This document shows positions 42,869 through 52,880 of a stretch of DNA of 64,000 nt, in pieces (positions within the stretch are counted from its first letter, which is position 1; the number at the start of each line of letters is the position of its first letter). A program made the translations under genes and the position numbers. The stretch covers positions 1,557,536,501 through 1,557,600,500 of the forward strand of contig CM057455.1 of NCBI GenBank assembly GCA_016271365.2, given 5' to 3'. Below the pieces are notes generated by a model. It did not search any database. It saw nothing but the letters and a program-made list of their open reading frames with translations, and was not told where the DNA came from. The DNA is from Neoceratodus forsteri. Taxonomy: Eukaryota > Chordata > Ceratodontiformes > Ceratodontidae.

Positions 42869-45690
42869 ATAGAATTTGTTGGCAGAAAAGGATCACTTGG
42901 CCCACCCACTCTGCCCAGATATCCCCTGCCTAATTTGTCTCCGCTGACCCTAACTGGTCTATGGCAACCCTCCCTACTCCCTGTTTTCTAATGTACCCCA
43001 ATGTCCAAAGCATGCTTGAAGCCTCCCACTGTTTTTGCCCCCACCACTTCTGTTGGCAGTCTATTCCAGACATCTACCAATATTTCAGTAAAGAAATATT
43101 TCTTCACATAGCTTTTAAACTTCCACCCCTCCAGCTTCATCGCATGCCCCCAGTCCTGATGCTTTTTCTCACTGGAAAGTGACTCCCCTGCTGCATCCTG
43201 TTTACCCCTGTGAGGTACTTGTAAGTCTCTGTCATTTCACCCATTGCCCTGCTCTCATTCAGGGTGTACATGTTGAGATCCTTTAGTCTCTCCTTAAAGG
43301 CCTTCTCATGCAACCCCTGTACTATTTTAGTTGCCCTCCTCTGGACTACCTCCACCCTGTCTGACTGTTCTGATACGGATCCAGCAAAATGGACACAGTA
43401 CTCCAAGTGGAGTCTCACCAGTGAGCAGTACTACAGAGTGGCAACACCACTTCCCTCCTCCTGCTGGAGATACCCTTCCCTGTTCACCCTATTGTAGATT
43501 TTGGTGTCATCTGCAAAAAGGCGTTCCTTCCCTTCCAGTTGTTCTGCAGTGTCATTTATGAAGACATTCAAGAGGATTGGTCCCACCACTGAGCCCTGGT
43601 CACTGGATGCTGGTCATTCTCCCATCGTTAGAGTGAGTGAGTGCCATTTACCACCACCATCTGTTTCCTATCTGTTAACCAGTTTTCTAACCAAATTCAT
43701 TACTTTGGATCTCAGCCTTAGGCTGCTAAGTTTCTTTGTCAGCCTCCTCTGTGGCACAGCGTCGAAGGCCTTGCTAAAGTCCAGATAGGCCCCATCCACT
43801 GCCCTCCTACAATCTAGTTCCCTAGTCACCCAGTCAAAGAAATCTATCAGATTCAGCTAGCACAACCTCACCCCACTACCCCCCCCAAGTGAATCCATGC
43901 TGCCTGTGGTTTTGCAGTCTATTGTATTCAAGATACTCCACCAGTCTTTTCTTTGGCAATATTACCATTAATTTCCCCACCACGGAAGTAAGACTGACCA
44001 GACTATAGGTGCTAGTCTCCTCCCCGATGCCACTCTTGTGCAAAGAGACCACACCAGCTCTTCTCCAGTCCTCCAGAAACATGCCAGTTTCCAGTGAGCT
44101 TTTGAATAGGGCTGTTAGTGGAGCAGCTAGCACCTCCCTGAGCTCTTTTAGAAGTCTTGGGTGTATCCTGTCTGGTCCTATAGCTTTGTCCACTTTCAGA
44201 GCTGCAAGTACCTTCTGGACTCATTCCTCTGAAAAGAGACTTGTGCCCACCTCCCCCCCCCCAATCCCTTTTCCTTCTATTCCCTGGTGGTCCAACTCCC
44301 CTCCCTTCACTGTGAAGACTGAGCAGAAGTACCTTTCTAGGATGTCAGCTTTTTCTTGGTCCTCTTCTGTGCAGTCCCCCTTCCCCTTCTAATCATCACT
44401 ATCCCTCCCCTTGCTTTCTTCTTCTCACTTATGTATCTGTAGGCACACACATTCCTTTCTAAGTGTTGCGTAACCAGCAACTTAGGCACATGTCAGAAAC
44501 ACCAAACAACTTTTCTCAGTGCAGTCAAGCCACTGCAAGGCAATTTTAAATCAAGGAGGAAACGTGGTTCAAGTCCCAGTGCCCAGTGAGAGTTACACTT
44601 TTCCTTTCACATTTCCTCGTTTATTTAAAATCGCCTTCCAGTGGCTTGACTACACTGATAAAAGTTGTTTGGTGTTTATGTATCTGTAGAAAGTCTTATT
44701 GCACTTTAGTAACCCCTTTGGTGAACTTTCTCCTCCCTCTGTGTCTCATTACACCACCTAAAAGCCACCATTTTCCTTCACCACATCTTTAGAGAACCAC
44801 AACTGTCTCTTTCCTTCTGCTTTTACTCACTTTATTCATGCAGATCTTGTTACTTTAATTATGCCCTCCCTAATCTTTCCCCACTGTGCCTCTACTCCTG
44901 GCAACCTCCCCCTCCCAGTTTCTGAGACAGTCCCCCATTTTAAAAAAAATCTGCCCTCCTAATGTCCAGGACCCTTGTCCTTGTGTGGTTAGCTCTGTCC
45001 CTGTCTTTATGTTAAACCACACTGTACCATTATCACTGGTACCTAGGAGACTGCCCACTGTGACATCTGCAGTGCTGTCCCTGTTTGTAAGCACCAGATC
45101 CAACACTGCCCCATCCTTAGCGGGTTCTCTGACTAGCTGCCTGAGAAGCCCTGTGTAGGGAGTCAAGGATGGCCCTACTCCTTGCTGAAGCTGCAGTTGA
45201 AAGGCTGTACTCCATATTGGACAGATTGAAGTAACCAGCTAGCAGTGCCTCCCCTTACTCACCATTCTGATGATGGCTTCTCCAAGTAACTTACCCAGCT
45301 CCTCTCCCTGTGCTGGACATCTATACACTACCCTGGTATGGATAGCTTCCCTGGAGCCTGTCTCTAGGGTTACCCACAGCACCTTCAGCCCATCCTTTTC
45401 CTCATGGTGCCCTTGTACCTTCATGGCCTTGATTCCCTCCTTCACATATAAAACAACCCATCCTCCTTGCCCTGAGTAGCCCAGCATGGACATGTTCCAG
45501 TCATGGAGCTCAGTGCACCACGACCTTGTTATGGCCAATAAATCCATGTCAGCCTACGCCATTATGGCTTCCAGGTCCAGAATTTCCTTGCATCGGTGCA
45601 CGTGGCTCTCCACACCTTCCTTCCCACCTGCCTGCTGCCCTGGTTCCCCCTCTTATTGCAGCCTGTGTTTTTTCATGAAGCTTCGCTGAC
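42869..45690 (-). pseudogene. CR1 LINE, older copy, ORF2 from endonuclease to 3' end
   Basis: Minus-strand CR1 that starts in the endonuclease at about 45690 and ends at 42869 (ATAGAATTTGTTGGCAG, a diverged form of the conserved terminus). Endonuclease: ELHDWNMSMLGYSG, GGWVVLYVKEGIKAM (about 45420-45465), LLGTSDNGTVWFNI (about 45010-45052). Reverse transcriptase: DKAIGPDRIHPRLLKELREV (about 44132-44192), SLVSLTSVVGKLM (about 43970-44010), a DFSKAFD-like block near 43750-43790 and FADDTK near 43500-43520. C-terminus: LEYCVHFAGS, RRATKIVQGLHEKAF. It is more decayed than the other CR1 copies and carries a 233-bp insertion at 44443-44675. Confidence 0.88.
44443..44675. mobile_element. 233-bp insertion with 14-bp duplication, hairpin arms and a box B-like loop
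   Basis: The 14-bp TTATGTATCTGTAG lies at 44429-44442 and 44676-44689 without mismatch, and the CR1 reading is restored if the DNA between is ignored. The insertion has a 56-bp head (44443-44498), a left arm (44499-44565), a 43-bp loop and a right arm (44609-44675). Arms share ACACCAAACAACTTTT, TCAAGCCACTG and ATTTTAAAT. The loop starts with GGTTCAAGTCC (44566-44576), a good match to the polymerase III box B of tRNA-derived SINEs. The long duplication suggests LINE-mediated mobilisation. Confidence 0.8.
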
Positions 45691-47215
45691 TCTCCTCTTT
45701 CCTTTTTACCTTCCCTGGTGTCTTACACAAGTGTAAAGTGCAATTATTCACTATAATTACATGTCCCTGAAGTGTTTTGTCACACTTATAAAATGAGTTG
45801 CTACTAAACTCTCTGAAAAAATTTCCAAACTTATACTGTTAAATAAATGTTCTATCGTTAATCTGTCTAGAAAAAAAAAAACAGTTCTTGTGCCTCTGGT
45901 TCTTGTAGCACACACACACAGGCTACTGAGCTGTTTAAGCACTGGAGCTACTGGAAGAGCTTTGAGAGATGTCCATATTTCGTCCTTTGTAGCTTCTCTT
46001 GGTGAAGAATGACGTTGAAAGATTTTTTATTACTTTTTTTCTATTTTGGAAGAACAGAGTGGGCATTTTGTGGGCCAAGGAGCAGGAAGTCACTGCTGAA
46101 ACTTTCTGTTGCCAGATGCACTGTACGTTTGAGACGATGAGTCGCTGAGTATGTAATTTTGGTATCAGCAGGAAACCAGTATCAGGAAGTAACTGTCAAA
46201 GCACATTCCAAATTCCAGTTAGGTATTTTCATTAAAATTATTTGGGAAATAAAGCTGAGTGGTATTGGGGACTTGGGGGGGGGGGGTGACACAGATTGAG
46301 ATGTGTTGGAGCTGCTGGAGAAGTTGAGGGACTTTAGATGTGTTGTGACATAGTACCCATGCACAGGCTATCAGCTTGATAGAATTGTACAAGCATGTAA
46401 TTATGGCCAGATAATTACATGCTTCTACTGGTCTTTTAGCCAGTCAGATTGCTTGATTTTCTTATCCATTTTTTAATGGAGCATATATTTATATTTTGTG
46501 GGTGGTCCTATGTGTGGCTGGCCACCTTGTGGTGGTGCAGAGGCTTACAAGTCCACAAGATTGTTACTAAGAGCCAGACATAAAGACTAACCTACTACTG
46601 TTTATTAAAAACACAGAAGATGCACTGTAAACTAACTGAGTGAACATATTTAGAGTTTCATAACCATTGTCCTGGTCAGGCATTTTTACTTTCAGTGTTA
46701 CCATAATAAATGTTATGGATAAGTGAAATAGTTTAACTTAGTACAGTGCAGAAAAATGCATATATGTTTTTGCCCAGCTGCATGTTGTGTTCTGCCGCGT
46801 GACAGCACAGTGCCATGTCATTCATGCAGTGTGTCTCTTTGCTCTCCAGGCACATCACCTATGCAGCACTGGCTTTGATTATTTTTGGGGTTGTACATTT
46901 CCATGTAATTGCATCTCACTTCCACAGTGTGGCATTTTCAGCTATTAGTTATGCACGTCTGTCAGTTCCGCAGAGCTTCACCTGCTTTCCCTTGTAGGGC
47001 TCTGGTTACAGTGCAGTAATGTATCTGGGTCGCTTTATGGACACCTGTGCAGTACGGTATGTATGCTGTTTAAAAGATATGGGGACACTTTGAATCCCAA
47101 ACCTGTGTGTAAATACACCAAGAAAAGCCATAGTTATAGTTGCTTTTGCAGGATGTCTGAAACTGAGCCACTTTAGCCACCACACAGATGCAGCCATTAT
47201 GTATTATCACGGAAT
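45691..47215. other. Unassigned interval
   Basis: No gene or named repeat was recognised. It contains an A11 run at about 45871, a CA run at 45909-45920, a G11 run at 46277, and the hairpin AAGCATGTAATTA / TAATTACATGCTT at 46391-46424. Short ORFs on both strands have no domain. Confidence 0.4.
46391..46424. repeat. Perfect 13-bp inverted repeat, 8-nt loop
   Basis: AAGCATGTAATTA is followed by TGGCCAGA and then TAATTACATGCTT. No flanking element could be defined, so it may be the centre of an eroded palindrome or a chance structure in AT-rich DNA. Confidence 0.7.
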
Positions 47216-47220
47216 TCAGA

Positions 47221-47452
47221 AAACATGTTCCCCAAAGGGTTCCCTGGCGACCACCAGAAGCCTGGGTTTTTGAGGGATGCATCTGTATGGTGCCTTGTAA
47301 ACAGCAGGTGGCCATTTTACTGTTTAAATGTGACTCAGTTGCAAAGACATGGCACAAAAGTACTTATAACTTCAGCATTTCTTGATGTATTAACATGACA
47401 TTTGGGAAACATGTTCCCCAAAGGGTCCATTGATGACTACCAGAAGCCTGAA
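47221..47452 (+). repeat. Diverged local direct repeat
   Basis: AAACATGTTCCCCAAAGGGT occurs at 47221-47240 and at 47407-47426. In both places CCAGAAGCCTG follows about 20 bp later. The offset is 186 bp. This may be a tandem duplication of a unit near 186 bp. Confidence 0.75.
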
Positions 47453-47459
47453 TTCTTTC

Positions 47460-48900
47460 AATAAGGGGCATAAGATTTTGGATAGCGTGGTTATATATGA
47501 TGCATGTCAAGCTGCAGGATGACTTTATAGACATTAATACTGACTCACCCTTTTGAAAATGTTAATGAACTGCTAGGGCCACCTACAGGTGGGCACTGTG
47601 ATAGCATATTAGTATCCACATCTCTGTAGCACAAAACAGTTGTCGCGTCACTGGGGGCTGCAAAATGCTGCAATAACATGTGACACTTAAAATGACTGAA
47701 CACAACATGACACTGGGCTCAGCTGTACTACCATCCAGAGAAGCAGTGGTTTAAGCACAGACAAAAGAGTTATTTTGCACCATGCTGAATAACCCCCTCC
47801 CAACTTAGTACATCATTCCAGTTCAGAATTCAGAGTCTTGAGTACAGCTTATATCAAGTAGGAATCATTGAGATAGTCTCAGTCAGGTTTTTCTTAGCTT
47901 GGAATACTCAGTAGGCTTCATGCTTTTGGTTTCTGGGGAAGTCACCTCCTGATGGCTAAGTAAAATGCATTTTTAATCCCCTGGTGAGATTTTGCTGTGC
48001 TTGAAAACATTACCCATATACTAGTCCACTCTGTCACAGCCTTTGGCATTTAAAACTTTATTGTGGACAGGCTTCTTGCTGCCAAGGGTTGTTCTTTCTG
48101 TCTAGTGTGTCTGTCTTCTGTCGCATCTCCTTTGCACTTTTGCCTCAAGAAGTAGTACTTCACTCATTTGAATTAACTGGTACCATGAAGATAGTTGGAT
48201 TTAGTTGGTTTAGTCTGTAAGTCAGATTACATTGCTGATACTGAACTAGAGTGTTGCTTGGATTGTATGCACCTGGATAAGGTAATGGCGGATACCACCA
48301 TTTTGACCAGATGTTGGATGCCATCAGATATTGATGGCATCTGACTATTGATCCGGTTTCCTTGGATCCCATGTGGATTCAGTCACGGGGCCATATGATC
48401 TGCTTGATCCAACAGCCAGATCACAACAATCCTCCGACTCTCTGTTGAAGATATCCCACCCAGTCTGACTAGGGATCCAATATACAAGCTTGGTCAGATG
48501 GGGGTTGGATCTGACAGCTGGATAGCATGACTATCCATCAGGGGGTGCATGGACCCTGCAGAGCAGCATCCAAACGCCATTACTGAACTGTTGCTTTTAA
48601 TCACAGCTTCCCTCCACAGAGGAAGGGGAGAGAGTCAGGGACACGGATGCCCGAATATACTACTGAGAGGGGTTTTACTTGGGTCTAGTGTTTTGCTTAC
48701 TGTTTCTTTTGCTTTTGCTTGTGTGTAGGTTGAGGGCATTTATTTTTTGGTTACTTTCAGACCTGATAGTGCAGCAAGTTGGGAGCACCTAGAACGCACC
48801 TGAATTAATCCTTCAGTAGCTGTTCTGTTTCAGCAGAGTTTCGTTTTTTTGTTTTTTTTTGCAGCACCTCCTTTTGATGTAGTGGAGCGGAAACAGTGAA
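47460..48900. other. Unassigned interval before the CR1
   Basis: No coding sequence was recognised. It contains the hairpin GATGCCATCA / TGATGGCATC at 48317-48341. T-runs at 48843-48862 lie close to the presumed CR1 5' UTR. Confidence 0.4.
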
Positions 48901-49215
48901 GACAGCACAACAGGGAAGCAGAGACTGACGAGATCCAGTTTTTCCTTTGCTAAATTAAGTTGATTGTTTTTTGTTTTTTTGCTGGACAAGGAGCAGAGGC
49001 TAAGACCCATTTGGGGTTCATCCGTCTTTATAGGAAGCCGACAGCTTACTACTTCCTGTGGCCGAGGGAAACTGAAGTGAGCACAGTTGAGGGGACACCT
49101 CTTCAATAGTGCAGTACTGAAGTAGAAGACAGTAAAGGAGAGGTAAGAGGGGAAAAGAAGAAAAAAAGCTTACTGAGGATTAAAAGGGGGTCAGTAGCAC
49201 AACAGAAAAAGGAAA
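48900..49215 (+). repeat. Presumed 5' UTR of the large plus-strand CR1
   Basis: Non-coding, GA-rich sequence (GGAGAGGTAAGAGGGGAAAAG near 49136-49156) leading to the first ATG at 49216. The 5' boundary is not visible; similarity cannot be tested because the other CR1 with a 5' end (61060-61677, minus) was compared only at its coding part. Confidence 0.45.
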
Positions 49216-50250
49216 ATGCTGGAAGTGGTGCAGTGCAGTGGAATCGGGGCTGCAGTCTTCAGAAGGACGTTCTGGGTACTGCGGTGCTGCCCCATATGCA
49301 GGTACCTCTCTGGGTTGCGGGCAGAGGTTGCCAGTCTCCAGGCCGAGCTGGCAGTTGTACTTGCAGCCTATGCCCCCACCCAGAGGCCACCAGGTCCACA
49401 GACACTGCTACAGCGGATGCCCTGGCAGAGGGGTGGCTGGACTATGATGGGCTCAGGAAAATTGAGGGAGGGGTATCAGAAGCACATCCCCCATCCAGTC
49501 CAACTTAGAAACTCCTTTGCTGTCCTGGAGGAGCAGGCCAGCCCCACAAGGAAGCCTGAGGTTGGGACCAGGGAGGATAAGTGGGTACTCCAGGAGGGAG
49601 ACCCAGGGGTGGGAGGTAGAGGACCCCAGAGGAAGAGGAAGCTATTCCTGGTTGGGGACTCAGTAGTCAGGGAAATAGATCTGGGTACAGGTACGGGAAG
49701 GGAGGGAGGTCAAGTGCCTTCCAGGAGGCACAGCTTGGAGGGAGGGGAGGCGAATCTAGACGATCATCACAGCGGTGGCAAGGAGGGAGGAACTGGAGAT
49801 CATGGTCCATCTAGGGACAAATGACCTAGCTGTGGAGGAGGTGAGCATAGAGCAGGTGCAAGAGGACTTCAGGAGGTTGGGAAGGCACCTTGGAGAGATA
49901 GCAAGCCCTGTAACATTCTCAGAGGTGCTGCCAGTCCATGGCAGGGGAGGGGAGACTCAAAATCTCCACATCAGCAAGTTCAACACTTGGTTGAGGGGCT
50001 GGTGCAGAGATAATGGTTTTGGCTTTGTTGGGGATGGGGACCCACTTGGAGGGATGGGGGCCTGTACAGGGAAGGGAATGACCTTTCCATCCAGGGAGGG
50101 GACTGCAGTCCTCAATGAAAAGTTTAGATGCTTCCTTGCCAAGTGTCTAAACTTGCCTTGGGGGGGCAGTCAGGAGCAGGGAGACTTAGGCAGCCCATCC
50201 CCACAGGTCAGAGTAGCTAGCAGGGTGGAGCAAGAAAATTGTTGAGGGTA
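49216..50250 (+). pseudogene. CR1 LINE ORF1 (zinc motif, coil, SGNH esterase)
   Basis: ORF1 of the large plus-strand CR1. The start gives VVQCSGIGAAVFRRTFWVL then RCCPICRYLSGLRAEVASLQ, a Cys-rich module followed by a leucine coil; the second Cys seen in the copy at 61060-61250 (CSGCG) reads Ile here. After a linker, KRKLFLVGDSVVREIDLG (about 49636-49690) is the GDS block. A shift near 49775-49824 leads to IMVHLGTNDLA (about 49799-49832), the G-x-N-D block. The final D-x2-H block is altered (CTGKGMTFPSREGTAVL near 50062-50115). A stop lies at 50243. Confidence 0.85.
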
Positions 50251-50509
50251 GATATTACTGAGCTCATTACAAGGGGTAACACAGAGGAAGTGAGGCAGCA
50301 AAATAAAGAAACCAGGGTTGAAAGGGGAGTACAGGAGGAAAAATGTAGACGTACAAGGAGGATAGTTTGGGAAACACGTACAGATATGCCTGGGCTCACT
50401 ACAAGAGATAAGTCAGAGGTAAACAGGCAGCAGGGAAGAAAACAGGGTTGGAAGAAGGGAGTAAATAGGCAAAGGTAGAAATGCAAGGGGCACAGGCTGT
50501 GAAACATGT

Positions 50510-50858
50510 ACAGCCATGTATACAAACACCTGCAGTCTGGGAAACAAGATCCCAGACCTGGCTGCCTTGATGGCAGAGGCAGACCTGGACATAGTGGCAA
50601 TTACAGAGACATGGTACACTGGAAACCATGATTGGGAGGTAAATGTACCGGGGTATGTTCTGCACAGGTGGGATAGGGAGGGTAAAAAGGGATGGGTAGC
50701 CCCCTACATCAGAGAAAGTATTAAAGCAATGGAAGTGCATGGTAGACAGGGGGAATCCAAGGCACTGTGGGTCACACTTGAGCCAGGAAATTGAATAGCA
50801 GTTTGCACGTTATCCATGGTCCAGCACCCCTGATTGTACCACCCACCTCTAAGACAGC
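50510..50858 (+). pseudogene. CR1 LINE ORF2, endonuclease N-terminal part
   Basis: The frame 50516-50794 reads TNTCSLGNKIPDLAALM, DLDIVAITETWYTGNHDW (the Glu block, about 50585-50638), GWVAPYIRESIKAM and LWVTLEPGN, the usual first third of the CR1 endonuclease. A stop at 50792 is followed by IAVCT and a degenerate YHPPLRQQ (about 50836-50860), the V-Y-R-P-P-S block. There a retroviral insertion begins. The endonuclease resumes at 55905. Confidence 0.85.
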
Positions 50859-50865
50859 AACATAT

Positions 50866-51791
50866 ATGTAGGTACATGTACTAACCTTAGGGCAAGTGTA
50901 CTTATCGTATAAGCATAAGTATCAGGATCAGTGTTCTACTGTATTTCACTAATGCATATTATGCTTCATTATGCTTTACCAGTGTATCTTAGTCCTGGGA
51001 GATGCTTTCCACTATATTTTTACTGTATAATGACAAGTAAGGCAATAGTGTCATCTATAGCAAATGTACTGCTATTATGACCTTGGAGATTTACAGTACC
51101 CCCTTGTTAGCCTAATCATGCAAGCTAAGTAACTTCTCATGTTAGTTAGGACAGCTACTCAGGCCACCTGTTTTTGGCCAATTACACACATTTTATGTTT
51201 CTTCTTTAGCTGTTTCAATAGTAATTATCAGGATACTAACAACACAGGAACAGCTTGGGCACTCACCACCACATCAGGACCCGTTTGAAAATATAAAAAG
51301 ATTTATTTCATGACATTCGTCTGCCTGACATGTTTTCTGATTCATTATAACCCTTTTCAAAGGCTTTGAGAAAGGTTGATAATGGACCAGAAATATATCA
51401 GGCAGATGAATGTCATGAAATATTTTTATATTTTCTAAACTGTAAAATGCCCCATGTGGTGGTGTGAGTGCCTGCTGTTCTTGCTTTGTTAGTACATTCT
51501 TCTTTGCTTGAGAGCACTACATTCCTTGTGCACACCCTGTTTCTGTGTCTTAATTATCATGGTATAAGACCCTGTGCAGCATGCAGGTTCTATGAGATGA
51601 GACAAGACTGCATTTTACCTAGGTAAGGAAAACTGACTAAACTCTCCCAGTGTTATCACTGCTGGTTATAAGTCTGTATTATTGAGCTGTAATACATTTC
51701 ATTTATTATAAGCATACCACTTGTCTGTTGTCTCTTCCATTGTGCCCTTCCACCAAGAACCTGAGAAAGGTAATTTTATTACCAACTTACA
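50866..51791 (+). repeat. Retroviral LTR in plus orientation
   Basis: An LTR-like unit of about 920 bp that ends AACTTACA at 51791 and is followed by TTTTGGTGACCCTGTGCAGG, a primer-binding-site-like TGG at 51795-51797. A TATA-like GGTATAAGA lies at about 51561-51569 and a diverged polyadenylation signal (GTAATACA) at about 51691, giving a consistent U3-R-U5 order on the plus strand. The left boundary is not certain (TGTAGGTACATG near 50870). The gag-pol sequences next to it run on the minus strand, so orientation is discordant. No second LTR was found. Confidence 0.6.
51235..51493. mobile_element. Palindromic MITE-like element inside the LTR
   Basis: A 259-bp palindrome with arms of about 125 bp. 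The ends read ACTAACAACACAGG and CTTTGTTAGT. Inner landmarks pair: GGGCACTCACCACCACAT against ATGTGGTGGTGTGAGTGCC, and TTCATGACATTCGTCTGCCT against AGGCAGATGAATGTCATGAA. Both strands of the arms contain AATATAAAAA. It lies in the U3 region and is probably a fold-back transposon that landed in the LTR. Confidence 0.75.
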
Positions 51792-51794
51792 TTT

Positions 51795-51890
51795 TGGTGA
51801 CCCTGTGCAGGTTGGAAGGTGCAAAAGAAGATTCCATTCAATTTATTTTGAATGTCGAGTGGTGTAGTGTGACTTTCTCATACTTGGACT
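51795..51890 (+). promoter_or_regulatory. Primer-binding site and leader remnant
   Basis: TGGTGACCCTGTGCAGG starts three bases after the LTR edge, as expected for a tRNA-primed retroelement. I cannot name the tRNA. The leader runs on for only about 90 bp before minus-strand integrase sequence begins. Confidence 0.5.
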
Positions 51891-52260
51891 TACTCGTGCT
51901 TACAGTGGTAGCGATTGTAGCAGACACACTCCGGTTTGCAAAAATTGTGCAACCCACAGTTTGTCACCTGTGTCTTCTTTTTGATACCAGATGAACTTCT
52001 GATCACTGGACAAGTTTATGTTGTCAGAGAGTCTCTTGTATGGACTACCAACAGGTAGTGCTTGTTTAATTCCTTTGTCTAAGAATTTGAACACATCTTT
52101 TAGTTCTGGGTCAGATTTCTGTGCAGCAGAAAGGTCCAGTGGAGGTTCTGGTACTGGTTTCTGCCTAGTGTTGGTGGCTAACAAAATAGCTGCCACAGCT
52201 ACTAGGTGAGTCATTGTCCATGTCTCCCCCCCTCGAGTGCCTGCTTTGGCAAGCAAGTCC
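51890..52260 (-). pseudogene. Endogenous retrovirus integrase, N-terminal part only
   Basis: The minus-strand frame 51900-52256 shows the region between RNase H and the integrase zinc domain (a D-P-E-L-K block near 52080-52095). The zinc-binding His-His-Cys-Cys array is not complete, and the catalytic core and any envelope gene are missing. The sequence stops near 51890, where LTR leader sequence in the opposite strand begins. This junction marks an inversion or a join of two separate fragments. Confidence 0.6.
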
Positions 52261-52880
52261 GCTCGATCATTGAATTCATGGTAAGGGTCAGATTTACAGT
52301 GAGCGTTTACCTTTTAGATGTAAAGTTTTTGAGTAAACTGCTGGGTCAAGGTGTGCATATACACAAACAAATCCCTGTATTTGATAGGTGTGCCATCAGA
52401 GGATGTAAAGTTATTTTTCTCCCAGAATGGTAGAAACTCAGTAAGGGAAGAGCAGACCCAATTAGAGTTTGCAAAGATAAAGGCATCCTTGTCACCATGG
52501 GGCATGACTTCTAAAGCACAGGCCACAGCTACCAATTCAGCATACTGTGAGGAGATTACAGTGCATTTTCTAGAAATATACCTGAAATCGCCATCTTGAT
52601 CTGATATGAGCACTCCAAATCCTGCTACCTGCTCTGCAGCCACATAGGAGGCAAAGCCATCTGTAAAGACGCGATACATGCTGGCATCCTCTAAAACATC
52701 TGGTGTAGCCGGTAAGATGGGTCCCGGCTCAGGTAAGTCAGGAGGCTGTAGTGCACAGTCATGGGGCTTGCCTGTGTAGAGCAGGCCATGGGCTAAGATG
52801 GATGGCATTTTTGCAGGTAATACTTTGATGTCCCTGTCCTGCAAAAGCAAAGACCAGTGAGCGAGTATGGTGTTGAAAAC
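52261..52880 (-). pseudogene. Endogenous retrovirus RNase H domain
   Basis: The minus-strand frame 52314-52850 contains a typical retroviral RNase H: the first catalytic Asp in FTDG (about 52655-52668), the Glu in the A-E-L block (about 52530-52545), and the third acidic position at about 52459-52476, where the expected Asp codon reads AAC, giving Asn. That substitution alone would be expected to disable the enzyme. The frame breaks at 52850-52900 from the connection domain. Confidence 0.8.
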
